From positions 9,941,001 to 10,005,000 of the forward strand of contig JANTQA010000036.1 in assembly GCA_027625915.1 (NCBI GenBank): 64,000 nucleotides of DNA, in the 5' to 3' direction. The DNA comes from Anaeramoeba flamelloides (lineage: Eukaryota; Metamonada; Anaeramoebidae). The position numbers were made by a program, and so were the translations under genes. Shown here in pieces: positions 22,426 to 35,026 of the stretch; within the stretch, counting starts at the first letter, position 1; each line of letters opens with the position of its first letter. The notes below the pieces were generated by a model. That model did not search any database, had not been told where the DNA came from, and saw only the letters and a list, made by a program, of their open reading frames with translations.

Positions 22426-24417
22426 ATAAACTCATTTAGGTTCTTAGTTTTTTGTTTGAAAGTTAATTTTATCAAACGCGACCAAAAAAAAATCTCATAA
22501 AAAACAAAAGGGGTACATTGGAATAATTCCTTAAATAATTTTGAAAACAATTTCTGAGGGTTCATGTTTCCGATATAATTTCGACAATCATTAATAAATT
22601 TGTAGAATTTTGAAAAATATCAGATCAAAAAAAAATTATTTCTAAATTTACAAAATCTCAAAGATCACTGTTAAAGAGATTACCGAAATTTTAACTTTTA
22701 ATTTTTTTTGAAGACTTTAACATTTTGAAAAAACTTTTTTATCAGAAAAATTTTTTTCTTGGTTGATACTGTTTTTTGAATAATAAAAAGGGAAAATTTT
22801 CACTTCATTTTCAATTTTCTTTTTTAAATGGGGTTTTTAAATGACAACCTACTTCATTTATAACTCTCTATGATAAAGAAAAATATGGAAAATGAAGTGC
22901 AATTTTTTTCCCATTTATAATTCAAATACGAGTAAAAGTTTATCAGAAAAAAAGGGTTGTTCAGGAATCAGCTTTTAATTTGTGAAATCCTGAAACTATT
23001 AATTTTAAGCTCAGACACATCATTTTATTCTCGGGTTTTGTAAAGATGTGAATATTTTGAATTTTGAAATAATTTCGATGAACTGCGAACAAAAACCAAA
23101 AAAAACTTCTGATTACATTTGATTCCTCAAAGAAGGATCGAGCTTTGATTATATTTTTAAGAACTTTTAATTAATTTTCCAAACGCAGTTAACAAAAAAA
23201 GTAAGATCAGTTATTTTCGTGATGCAATTAACACAATAATAAAAGATATATTTTGATAAAATGCCATTCAAAATTTGTTTTACAAAAGAAAATTTGTAAT
23301 TATTCAAGCTCAATTATTTGGCTTATTATTTCAGCGAATCACTGGAAACTTTGAAATTCAAATGTTAATCTCTTTTTCAAATTAAATATAACAAAATAAT
23401 AAGTATTAACATCCAAACGAGTTTAGGGTTAAGAATAAGATCAATAATGCAAATCACAGTATAAACCAGGAACTTTCTTTCACAATAACCAGAATTTAAA
23501 GTGTAATAACCCCAAATTACAAATTTTTTTTTTTTAATGCAAGGGTTGATTAAACTTATTTTCTGTTGGGTAAGAGTTATTGTTTGACAAAATTATTCAA
23601 TTATATTACTTCAGTCTCAGTTTTCACTTTATTTGATTTTTTTGTATTTGTTGCACAAACGAAAAATCTTTACTTTATGGAAAAACAGTTTTCTGAAAAT
23701 ATTTCCAAAAGTTGTTGCAAATTCTGTTTAATTTGTAAAAAAATTTCAAGTTGAGTTTATTTTACAGCTTACCACTGCTCTTTTACAAAGGAAATTAGGA
23801 TTACAAGATTTTTCAAGATAAAATAATCAACAAAAAAGACAAAATTTTCGGAACTTTTTAATCATTTTGTAAAGTCTAAATAAAAAAACCACCCGTTTTC
23901 TTGATCAAACTGTTCAATTCAAGTTACCAATCTTTTCATCTGAGCTTTTCAGTCTCTGGTTTTTCGCTTTGCCAAAAGAATAAAGGGACAGTCTTTTTTT
24001 TTTCTTTGTATATTGGTAAAGTGATTTTATTATCGAAAATCGTTCTCACCTCACTGGTGAAAATTGTCAAACATATATTAACAATCCGAAAAATAAATTT
24101 ACTTTTCCCAAAATAATTGGAACCAAAAAGTCTCTCCAAAAGTGTCCTAATTGTGATCAGGCGAAAATTTTTGATTTGATTCTACTCACATAAAAAAAAA
24201 AAAAATCTTTTCACAAGTTGAAAAATATATTTTATTTTGTATTTTGTATTGAATTTCTCTTGATTGTCATTAAACAAGAGCAATTTATGAAATTATTTCA
24301 ATAACAAAAAATCAAATCCTTTTCCAAATTACAATAAATTCAAACCATTTTTTTTTTTTTAGCCGTTTTGTTTTCCTTTCGTATTTTTTATTTATTAGTT
24401 GAAACAATAGCTTAAAG
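22426..24417. other. Upstream region of receptor gene A
   Basis: No gene is supported. The stretch 22780-22960 matches 11450-11640 of the Tc1/mariner relic (cacttcattttcaatt, then atggaaaatgaagtg), so it is another fragment of that family. The rest, 23000-24417, is non-repetitive as far as I can see and probably includes the promoter and leader of gene A. Confidence 0.5.
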
Positions 24418-27400
24418 ATGGAAACAGAAAGAATTGCCTTTTTTATTTTTGCCTTTATCTCGGTGTTGGTTGAATTAACTTTGTATTATCATTTTATGAA
24501 ACGTAGAAGAATTCCACTTTTAAAGGTAATTTACTTTTCACTTATATCACTGGAAATTAAATTTGTTTTCATTGATTAACATTATCATCTGCCAAATAAA
24601 TTGACTTTTTAATTAACCAAATTCCTTTCTTTTTTTCACTTCAAAATCACCCTTTAATTTCCTTGTCAAAAAAATAATAACAAAATTGATTAAAAATAAT
24701 TGTTCTCGAATTTGCCCAATTAATTTCTTTTTATAAAGGTTCGATCTGCAACTTTGACTTCAATCTTTACCTTTTCCACTACCTTTGGCTTCCTCGTTTT
24801 CGGGTTTATAGATTCAGAAGAATTGATTTATTCATGTTATGGCTTTTTGATGGTTACCTTTTTACATGAAACTTTTACAACATGGCTCTATATATGCCAA
24901 GCTTGGAGAATAAACTTTATATATTTAATGAACAAGTAACCAATAGATTTATTTTTTACCTTTTTTTATTTTTTTTTTTTTTGTTTTGGTAAAAATTTTT
25001 TTCTTTTTTTTTCAATTTTTTTTATCAAGTGAGAACTTTTGGAAATTCTGTTGTTTTTGAAACACTAAACCGGTAAAGAAACTTGTTCAATTTTACCCAA
25101 ATTTTATCGATTAATTCCAATATTTTTTCAAAAAATTCGTAATTAAACTAATTTATTTTTTACAACTTTTTGAAAAATTGATTTGAATTGTGATATTTCC
25201 TGAAGACTGTATATTATAGTGTATCTTATTTAATACTTTTTATATACTAAAATAAAATTTAATTTGCTGTTGTTAAAAAAAAATGTTACATTTTTAATAA
25301 CTGGAAAATTATTTTTTTATGTGAAATCTACAAAACTTTAACTGCCTGCATTTACAAAAAGGATCAAAATAATCAAAATTTACCAAAGTTAATAAGAATT
25401 CAAATGAGAATTAAAACCTTTTTAGAATCTGACATCGAACTTAAATTTCATAAAAATCCTTCTAGAAGATTGTTGGTAAACTCAATTCTTTATTTTTAAA
25501 GCTAAACCCCACTGTAAACCAGGAACTGAAGAATTACCACTAATATTATTATCTTTGTTATTATATAAATAGGTATTTTTGAGGTTTTGTACTTAACAAT
25601 TTTATATCAATTCTGTTAGGCATTTAAGCCTTAGTCTTGCGACTCATTGATATTTTTTTAAAAACGAATTTGCCAATAAGATCGCCTAATTTATCAAATA
25701 TTGTAAATTTGAGTGGTTACATTTGGCTTCTGAACGACTACCCTTTAAACACATTTCAAAAATTATTTACCTTTGTAGATCGTTGAAACTTCGTTAAAAT
25801 TCTCATTCCAAACTTTAAATTTCCTTTAGAACTTTTTTATTTCCTTTAAGCCTCTTTTAATTTCTCGTTCAAACATATTTTAAATTTGTTCAAACCCCCT
25901 TAAAATATTTGAAAGCGTTAAAGAAGGTTTAAAGTCAATTTAACAAGTTTAAAAGATTCCCAAGTTTTTGGGTATTGGTTCTAGTGTGGACATAAAATGA
26001 ATGTAATGCCAGCTTTATTTTTTCTTGAAGTTTTTAAGATAATATTTATTAAAATCTTTTACACTTACAATTTTTCACAATTTTTTTTTTTTTGTTTTTT
26101 GTTTAAAAGAATAGAAATTCTTTGATTAATTGTTATGTTATTATTAATTTAATATAACTGAGTAATACTATTAATTAAAGTATATGTATGAAAACAAATG
26201 TTAATTTTTAGATTCAAAAAAAACAATTGTTAAATAGTTTTATTTCAAACCCAATTCTTAACAAAAAACGAAGGCACAAATAATTTAAATGATCTAATAA
26301 CAAACACTTTTTTTCAGAGATCTTTTAATCAATATTGGGTAATACAAAATGAAAATATTATTTTATTTTATTTTTTTTTTTTCAACCAACTTTTAATTAA
26401 TTTTATTTTACAAAGAAAACCCAATAATCTCTTAAAAAATTTATTCCAAATAAATGTACAACAAAATTCACATCTGCAAAAATTCTTTGAATAGATTAAT
26501 ATGAAACTTAACCCAGTCATTCCAACCATCCATGGGAAAATAATCATTTAAATTATCTCTAGGGTACTTTCGTGTGCCCATCTACCCACCCCCCATTTTT
26601 TTTTTTTTTCATTTGATTCTAATTTTTGTTCAGAAAATCAATATATTTTATTCTCAAAATAAAATAAAAAAAAATAATGATAAAAATTTTCTCAAGATTT
26701 CGGTGGTAATTTTCGATACCAAAATTGGAATAGCTATATTGCTTAATTCTCTCAAAATTCAATAACTATAAATAATTTTTAATTGTTTTTTTTATTCTTT
26801 ATTTTTTTAAAAAATAAATAATCTTTATTTAATATAAAAATTGTTAACCCCAAATCTAATTTGTCCAACAAAATAAAAAATGAAATAATAAAAAAAAAAA
26901 AAAAAAAAAAACCTCAAATAATAATAATAAAAAATAGACACAAATTAAAATCTATCAAAAGGTTTATCAAAAATGTAAAAACTGAAAGCAACATCAGTAC
27001 AAGTAAGGAACCTAAGACACCAAGATTTAATGAAGAATATGAAAGCAGTGTTTTAAATTCCACTGTAGAATCACATTTTTGGGAAGGAATTATTGAAGAA
27101 GGTGAAGAAGAAGGAATTGATAAAAAATTTGAGAAAGTTGAAAGGAAATTTTATCAAAAAAGAACCCAAATCTCTGGCAAATATATGTTTTATGCAATTT
27201 TAATTCATTTTATATTTATGATTTTAATGCATACCGTAATCCGTTTAGAAGGTAATACTGGAAGAAAAGCCGATGGGATTTGCGAATATGGGCAAATATA
27301 TAGGCCCCTAACATTTGTTATTTTTCTTGTACATATTTTATTATTTTCATATTATTTATTTAAAATCTGGAAAATCAAAGACAATTTCAAAATCCGAAAT

Positions 27401-28270
27401 CAATTATATATGATTTTTTTAACTTGCATTTTGACAGCCTTGGCATTAAACCTAAGGAATGTAATTAAGCGTAGAATGATGTGGCAATGGCCCTTTGCCG
27501 TTATACTTATAATACAATATTTGATCGTTTTGGGTTATCCATTATGGCTCTCCAGAAAATCACATACTTTGACCAAAGAGAGAGAAAAAAACAAAAAGCA
27601 AAACACTGAAGAGACAGTAGAAAAATTCACCCAAATTTTGAATGATAAAAACAAATCAAAATATTTTTCAAAATATTTACAATTGGATTATTCAATTGAG
27701 AATTTATTATTTTATCAAGCAGTTTCAAGTTTTGAAAAAATCAATCCAAATAAAAAAAAAAAAAAAAAAAAATATTGTGAACAAATAATCAAAACATTTG
27801 TTCATTTTAATGCCAGACTTGAAGTCAATTTGGAACATTCAACCAGAACTAGTACAATTGAATTAGCCGAAAAAGACCCTACAAACCCTTCATGCTTCAA
27901 AGAAGCAAAAAATAAAATCTTTTTTTTAATGTTTTCTGGAAGTTATCCTAATTTTTTATTTTCCAAACAATATTATGAAATGATGATCGATATTGACCAA
28001 CTTAACATCGATATTGGGGGTGAAAGAGATATCCAATTAAACCCATTGAAGGGGGATGGGGGCCGTGAAAATGAAAACGAAATGAAAAGCCAATCAAAAA
28101 AAGATATTAATAAAGAATCTGAAAACGAATCAAAAAATGAAAATGGAATTAAAAAAGATGATGAAAATAGTGATGATCATAATCACAATCAATCAAATCC
28201 AGATTCTGAAAACAGTGATCAAAATAAAACCCAATCTGAAATTTCAAATCCAGATTCCTATTCAGATTAG
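24418..28270 (+). CDS. Seven-transmembrane receptor with C-terminal RGS domain (gene A)
   Basis: Proposed exons are 24418-24525, 24739-24935 and 26938-28270, giving 545 residues. Exon 1 holds helix 1 and the basic turn MKRRR. Exon 2 holds helices 2 and 3 (about 41-60 and 70-92). Exon 3 adds a long cytosolic loop, helices 4-7 (about 184-201, 224-244, 256-273, 285-305), an RGS domain (about 330-452) and an acidic Asn/Ser tail. Donors are gtaatt and gtaacc; the second junction is AA|A (Lys102) and uses the first AG after a ctaat branch-like site. Cys69 at the top of helix 3 and Cys217 before helix 5 match the usual GPCR disulfide. RGS domains accelerate GTP hydrolysis by G-alpha; Glu356 and Asn357 and the EVNL Asn match binding residues. 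Exon 3 has no suitable ATG of its own, which supports the join. The plan recalls plant AtRGS1. The ligand is unknown. Confidence 0.82.
24936..26937 (+). other. 2.0-kb intron 2 of receptor gene A
   Basis: It begins gtaacc and ends in a poly(A)-rich stretch before aaaatag. The branch-like ctaat lies at 26856-26860, and no AG occurs between it and the acceptor at 26936-26937. The middle, about 25770-25960, has loosely repeated tttaaatttc/cctttaa blocks. I see no gene inside. Confidence 0.65.
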
Positions 28271-29654
28271 AATTAATATTTAATTTTAACTTTATCTATT
28301 TTTTTTTATTTAAATTTTTGTTTTATTATTGAGTTTATAAAAGAAAATTTAAATAATATTTTCAAAATATTTTTTTAAATAATAATAAAAAAAAATTCAA
28401 ATGAACAATAAAGATGAAAATTATCTTATATAAATATTCTTTTTATTTGAGATTATTCTCATTTTTTACCATTTTTATTTTTCTATTTACATATACACAT
28501 GTTAAAGTAATATTATATTATAGAATATATTTGGAGTATTACAATTTATTTTGCATTTTTTCTTTTATTCTCAAGGGAATTTTGAAATTATATTTACATT
28601 TTTTTTCAAGATTTTAATACATTAGACAAAACATAATATATTTTGGATAATTAATAATAATATGATGCTTATCAATTGTTGATTATAGAATTTATTTCAA
28701 AATACATTGGTTGGACTATTTACAAAAAATGAAAAGAAAAAATCCACTTTTTTTGGAGAAAAAAAAGAACACACAATTTCAATAAAAAATGGTCAAGATT
28801 GCAAAGGCACTGATAATTTTTCAAATAATAAAATAGAGTTATTGGATATCCATTCTATTTCTAATTTAATTTGGGCAACACTCTTAGTTTAATCATTTTT
28901 TCAATCAAAAAGAAAAAATACCCTACTAATTTTCGGAATTTAAAAGTATCAGATAAAATCGAGATTTGAAAATTATTTGTCTTTTATTTATGTAATATAA
29001 GACGAACAAGTAAATTGAATTATTACCAAGAACGAAAAAATAATTTTTAATGATTTTATAAATTCTAAAATATATATGATGATTGGTTTAATAATGATAT
29101 TTTCCAATAAAATTGTTCACCTTTTTGGTAATATTTATTATGTACTAAAAAGATTTAATTTTTTTCTACAATTGGTATTTTTATGTATTGATTATGATCA
29201 AATCCAACTCTCCCCACCCCAAAAAAAAAAAAAAAAAAAAAAAAAATAACCATAATTAGGAATCAAAATTATTTATTTAAAACATAAAAAAATATAAGTT
29301 ATCCATCAAGTTCAACGGTCCTAAAATTCAGGAAATCCATGACTTGTCTAATATATTAAAAAATTTATTAGATAAAACCCCAAATAAAAATTTAACTCTA
29401 CGTTTAAAACATAAATAGAATTATATTATAGAAGATATTGATCATTTTTATTGGTATACCCTTCATATGAAAGAAAAAAATAGATTTTATTTTCTTAGAT
29501 AATTAAAAGAAATAAATCTTTATGAATTAATTTTAAATCAAAATAGTTTGAAATAATTTTCATTAATTAATAATTGTAAAATCTATGATTTTATACTTGT
29601 ATTTCTAAAAGGTAAATAATATATAATGACTATAAGAGTGCGTTTTACATTTCT

Positions 29655-29656
<2 letters not shown>
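28271..29656. other. 3' flank of gene A with repeat R4 and an A26 tract
   Basis: No gene. The stretch 28640-29150 is a direct copy of repeat R4: tttatttcaaaatacattgg at 28691-28710, then ctttttttggagaaaa, ggtcaagattgcaaagg and agataaaatcgagat match 56750-57020. A run of 26 A at 29221-29246 follows a C-rich block. Confidence 0.55.

Positions 29657-29688
<32 letters not shown>
29657..29688 (+). repeat. (AAT)n microsatellite
   Basis: About ten uninterrupted AAT/ATA units. Confidence 0.95.
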
Positions 29689-29689
<1 letters not shown>

Positions 29690-29749
29690 CTTTAAAAAAA
29701 AAAAAAACGATTTCGGGGCAAATTTAAAGAAAATAATTATTTAATACAT

Positions 29750-30613
29750 CTTATTTACTCTTGCGCCCGATTAAGATTTGGTTTTTAAAAATAAAATATT
29801 TTCTAAATTTATCAAATTTAGTGATTTATTGGTGATTTATTTGATTTGAAAATTATTTATTTCCTATTTATTCAAAAACTCAAAAAAAAATTGTATGATT
29901 AATTTCCGTTTTAAAATCATATTTTATTGTTCTTTAAGTCAAATCTTTTGAAACTGTTTGTTTTTTTTTTTTTTTTTTTGATTTAAAGTATTTAATCTTT
30001 TTACTTTAATTTTATGAAATAGTATTCTTTTATTTTTAACTTAGTCAAATAATATTATTTGAAAAAAGAATTTTGAAAACAAATTTGTTAAAAAAAGGGT
30101 CAAATAATAATAAAAGAAGATGGGAAGAGAAATTCCAAGGTAGTAATTGCTTTTTTGATTTCATATAAATAGAATACAGATAAAGAACTAACAAACCTTT
30201 GTAAATATACTTTGGATTGGAAAATTTTTTTCATACTTGATTTCAACAAATGTATTTAGAAATGTGATCTTTTGTGTTTGGACTTCTAAAAAAAAAAGAT
30301 TTATTTCAAATAAACACCTTTTTGGGTTTATTGTTTGATTAATTTCACTAGTTCGTATAAACAAATCCCTAGATCCAAAATCATAAACTCATAAATCCAA
30401 AAAATTATCATCCAAATTTTCCAAAAAAGTGAAAAATTAAAAGATTCAACTCTGATTTACTTTTGGTGGGCTTTCTTTTTATAAATATAACCAAAAATGA
30501 TAATGTTTTGATTTCAAAGTTTCAATATCTGCTGGTACACAAAAAATTGTATTCAGTAAGGCTTAAACAATTTAAAATTTTTGAAAATTGGAAAAATGTG
30601 ACTACTTCCTTAA
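29750..30613 (+). mobile_element. TTAA-type DNA element, family T5, copy 1 (left part unclear)
   Basis: The right end, reverse complement TTAAGGAAGTAGTCACATTT at 30594-30613, matches the T5 end at 54202. The interior block caaagtttcaatatctg at about 30518 and gaaaacaaatttgtt at about 30075 match the copies at 38541 and 54202. The left end is not resolved. Non-coding. Confidence 0.6.
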
Positions 30614-30921
30614 GGATATTAAGCGATTTAATAAAGTTTTATTGGTGCTCTTTGAATCTCCATTATATTTAATGTTTTTTAACTTAGGTTGAAACTGTAT
30701 AACATTTTAGTAAAATAATTATTCATTGGGGAAAAAAGTAAAAAAATAAAAATTTGAATTTAACAAAAAAGGGAAAACCCAAAAATAAACAGTATGTGGA
30801 AATAAAATAATATTTAAATCTATTATTTATTTGAATTAATATTATATTAAAAATTATTTCAATGATTATTGAAATTTTTTATTCGTTAATCAATAATAAA
30901 GAAAAGATAAAAAAAATCATG

Positions 30922-31640
30922 TTTAAGGACCAAGTCATTATGAAGAAAAATAATTTTTTGAAATGAAAAAAAAAAATTTGTAATTTTTATAAGTGACCTA
31001 ATACCTATTAAAAACCAGCCAACCAGTGACCTATGATGGACCAATCAATCTCCAAAAATGAACAATCAAAAAAAGAAGACATTTTTTATAAAAAAGTGCC
31101 AAAGATCGACAATCAATAACCAATTTGAATGGTTGTTAATTAGAATTTTGAAAACAACTATGTTAGTTTCGAAGTGTTGATCTTTGGTTCTTTTTTGAGA
31201 TCTTGAAGATTTTTTTTTCATTTTTTTTCATTTCTCAAATAAGTTTTCTCTCGAGAGAGAGAATGTTGTTAAATCCTTAATTTGTCAAATTTAGAAGGTT
31301 TCAATCTAACCACAAATTTGATTAAATTGAATTAAATTGGTTGTGTACTTAAAGGAAAACAATTTGTTTTAAAATTTAAGAAATTTAACCCTTTGGAAAT
31401 TTAAAATAAGAAACAATTCAATTTTTTTTTTTAAAAATTTGATTTTTTGGAATTGATTACCCTTTTAAACTTTTTTTTTCTAAATTGATTTTTGGTTAAT
31501 TTAGATTCTTTTGATATTTTTTCTTTATTATTTGAATTTTTGTCAATCACAATAATGGCAATTTCATAATATCATTTTTTATTTTCAAGCCACCCCCTTG
31601 AGTATGGATCAAATCCATGGTAAATGACTAGAGTATTAAA
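30922..31640 (+). mobile_element. TTAA-type DNA element, family T2, copy 3
   Basis: Left end TTTAAGGACCAAGTCATTAT (30922-30941), right end reverse complement TTTAATACTCTAGTCATTTA. The interior matches 5703-6396, for example ctatgatggaccaatcaatc versus the corresponding block at 5808. It ends about 13 bp from the stop codon of receptor gene B, so it probably forms that gene's 3' untranslated region. Confidence 0.75.
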
Positions 31641-31652
31641 TAAATGATCACA

Positions 31653-34600
31653 TTAGTCTGAATGAGAATCCGAATCCGAAGTTTCAGAACTAGTTTTCTT
31701 TTTCTCACTACTTTCTGAATCTGAATTGGATTGATTTTGATTACGATCATGATCATCGCTATTTTTAACATCACTATTATCAATTTCATTTTCAGTATCT
31801 TGCTGGTTTTCAGATTCATCTTTCTGAATATCCTTTAATGATTTGTTTTCGTCTTCTTGATTTTGATCATCAATTTCATTATCTTGCTGATTCTTTTTCT
31901 CACTGCTTTCTGAATCTGAATTTGATTGATTTTGATTACGATCATGATCATCGCTATTTTCATCATCAGTATTATCATCTTCATTTTCAGTCTCTTGCTG
32001 GTTTTCTGATTCATTATTAATTTCATTAATATTTTGACTTTCATTTTCATGATCATCATTTTCATGATCATCATCCAAAGGATTTAATTGAAGATCCCTT
32101 TCACCTCCAATTTCAATATGAATTTGGTCAATTTCGATCATCATTTCATAATATTGTTTGGAATTTATAAAATTAGGATAACTTCCCGAGTACATTAAAA
32201 AAAAGATTTTATTTTTTGCTTCTTCGAAGCATGAAGGGTTTGTAGGGTCTTTTTCGGCTAATTCAATTGTACTAGTTCTGGTTGAATGTTCCAAATTGAC
32301 TTCAAGTCTGGCATTAAAATGAACAAATGTTTTGATTATTTGTTCACAATATTTTTTTTTTTTTTTTTTATTTGGATTGATTTTTTCAAAACTTGAAACT
32401 GCTTGATAAAATAATAAATTCTCAATTGAATAATCCAATTGTAAAAATTTAAAAAAATATTTTGATTTGTTTTTATTATTCAAAATTTGGGTGAATTGCT
32501 GTATTGTCTCTTCATTATCTTTCTTATTTTTCTCTCTCTCTTTGTTCAAAGTATAGGGTGTTCGGGAGAGCCATAATGGATAACCCAAAATGATCAAATA
32601 TTGTGCCACAATTATAAAGGCAAAGGGCCATTGCCACATTAGTAGTTTACTTATTCTTTTTTTGGAACTCATAACTACTGTTGTCGTAAGACAGGTTAAA
32701 AAAATCATAATTAATTGATTTCGGATTTTGAAATTGTCTTTGATTTTCCAGATTTTGAATAAATAATAGGCATATAACAGAGTCTGTCCCAGAGAAAGCA
32801 CTGAAATCGATGGAAGATATAAAAATCCATAATCGCAGCTTCCATTTTCCTCTTTTGTAATAGTGTCCGCCAATTGGACAACTGCTATTAATAAAAACAT
32901 AAATAAAAAGTGGACAAGTATTGCATAAAACATATATTTGCCAGAGATTTGGGTTCTTTTTCGATAAAATTTCCTTTCAACTTTTTCAAATTTTTTATCA
33001 ATTTCTCCATTATCCTCTTCATCAATCATTCCTTCCCAAAATTGTGATTCTACTGTCGAATTTACAATACCATTTTCTTTTTCTTCATTATATTTTGATG
33101 TCTTTCTTTCTTTGCTTGTGGTAGTTTCAATGTTAACCTTTTTTATAAATCTTTTGATAGAGTATAATTTTTCTCTATTATTTTTATTATTATAAATTTG
33201 TTTTTTAGTTTTTTTTTTTTATTTTTTCATTTTTTATTTTTTATGGGCAAATTAGATTTGTGATGAACAATTTTGAGATAATACAAAGAATTTTTATTTT
33301 ATTTTTCAATTGGGTGGATGTAAAAACATTTTTTGTGTGATACTTATAGTTATTTAGATATTAGAGATCTGATAACTTCTTTATTAAATACATACATTCT
33401 TTTATAATTCTTATTTACTTCAACATAACAAGGGGAAACCAATTAACCTTCAAAAAAAAAACATCACCACTCCAATCCCTACAGAAAATTTAAATCAAAC
33501 TGTCTGATTAATTAACTTTTTAATAGTCAGTCTTAATTTTTTTTTTTGATCTTTCAGAAATTAAATTTTGGAAAAGAATAAAATTACAAAAAAATAAATT
33601 TTTCAGATTATTTCTTTTTTCGTTACAGGGCAAATCAAAAAAATAAAACAAATAATTTCTTCACATTATTTTAATTTTAGATTTTATTTTATTTTTTTTC
33701 TCAGTTTCACTAATTAAAATTTTTGAGATCTAATAAAATTAGTGTGGGTTATCTCCTTTTTGTTTTTCAATATTTTCCCTTTTACAAAATGAAAAATTTA
33801 TCACTTTTTATCAATTGTTTCGAAGGTTAAAGGCTGAGGAACAATACAACATATATTTTCACAAAGTTGAAGGCAAAGTAAAATATGGCTAATATTTAAC
33901 ATTTTGTATTTTTTATCAGGGAAAATATTGAAAAATGTGAGTGAGACAACTTACATATAAAACATCAAGTGTCGTTTTAAAGAAATTTTACTCAATTTAT
34001 TAATTTTTTTTTTAAAAAATTGATAAAAAGGACAATACGGCTAATATTCTCCCTCTTTGGGGTAAAAAGAACTGATATAAACCAATTATTTTACATTTTA
34101 AATTGTTTCAAATTTTTCTTTGATTTTCCTGTTTGATAAAGTTAAAAATTTTCAAAAAAACAAATTATTTTCAATTTCCATGTTCGACCACGCTATAATC
34201 ACTGTCTTGAATTGAATTGGTTTTCTAAATTTTTTTTCCAGTCAATAAATAAAGAAATCTCAAAAGTAAAAACAAATTTTCAAAAAACTCTTTAGTCTGC
34301 TCAGTCGCAACTCACAACGTCCGAGTTTTATTTAAATTTTCCCTTTTTCAAAATTGTACTATATGTGAAGCAAATTCTTTCCAGAAATGTTTGTCCAGTT
34401 AAAGAAAAGTTGCAAAAACACAATTCGAGCTTTGTTTTGAGAAATAAAAATATAAATGAAAAAAAAAATAATTATTACTTGTTGAGTAAATAAATAAAGT
34501 TAATCCTCCAAGCTTGGACTACGTATATCCAGATTGTAAATGTTTGATGAAAAAAAGTTGTTACTAAAGCTAATTGGCATGCATATTTATACCTGGAGGA

Positions 34601-35026
34601 ATCATAATATCCCAAGACTAACAAGAAAGCCATGCTTGCAAAAGTAAATAGTGAAGTTAATGTTTTTGATCGAACCTTTTTGTTGGAAGGTGTTTTAATT
34701 TTTAAATTTTGGTTTTTGTTATGTCCGTTTACATTGATTTTTTTTTTTTTTTATTTGATAAAATCGGGTTTCAAAAAGAATAAAAAAAAAAAAAAGAAAA
34801 GATTAGAAAAGAAAGGAAAGGGGATAATTAAATCTTAAGTCAATTTTTCAAATATGTGGTAATGATATCAAATCACCACAGTCCGTCTTTTAGTGAAATA
34901 GAAAGATCAGAAACTTACATTAATGGGTGAAACATTTCGGCGCTTCATAAAAAAGTAATATAAAATTAATTCAAAGAATATTGCTATAAGTGAAAAAATC
35001 AAAAAGCCTTGAGTTTCGGTTACCAT
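31653..35026 (-). CDS. Seven-transmembrane receptor with C-terminal RGS domain (gene B)
   Basis: Proposed exons are 35026-34919, 34675-34479 and 33174-31653, giving 608 residues. Exons 1 and 2 have exactly the lengths of gene A (108 and 197 bp). Donors are gtaagt and gtaata; acceptors aaaag and aatag. Helices 1-3 lie in exons 1-2, helices 4-7 and the RGS domain (about 327-447) in exon 3. Cys69 and Cys215 form the expected extracellular pair. The cytosolic turn FKIWKIKDNFKIRNQL is identical to gene A, and the RGS core is nearly identical. The tail (448-608) is acidic and contains a duplicated segment. An ATG at 33029 could start a shorter protein, but it would drop homologous upstream sequence and three helices. 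Another ATG near 33230 is followed at once by a stop. Role as for gene A: a receptor that may also switch off its own G-alpha. Confidence 0.82.
31690..32025 (-). repeat. Duplicated acidic segment in the gene B tail
   Basis: The tail contains ESENQQ(E/D)TENE and NSDDHDRNQNQSNSDSESSE twice, separated by a different linker. The duplication is in frame and explains why protein B is longer than A (545) and C (564). Confidence 0.85.
33175..34478 (-). other. 1.3-kb intron 2 of receptor gene B
   Basis: Starts gtaata just after the Asn-Lys codons. A ctaat within acaaatctaatttgc (near 33252) precedes the acceptor aatag at 33176-33175 with no earlier AG. The sequence is A/T-rich without recognised elements. 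Confidence 0.65.

Noticed and set aside
26861-26937. Lys-rich N-terminus of the RGS frame of gene A as a real coding start
   Set aside because: It has no ATG, begins at a TTG-like codon and is a poly(A)-derived Lys run. The paralogues differ completely here, while similarity starts exactly after the AATAG acceptor.
27747-27773. Possible frame error in the A-run inside the RGS domain of gene A
   Set aside because: The run could be misassembled, but the frame stays open on both sides and agrees with genes B and C.
32999-33029. ATG at 33029 as the start of receptor B
   Set aside because: Sequence upstream of this Met is homologous to A and C in frame, and the start would remove three membrane helices.
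34479-35026. The three-helix parts as separate small membrane protein genes
   Set aside because: All three end exactly at a GTAA donor, and all three precede an RGS part without a start. A short form by intron retention remains possible.
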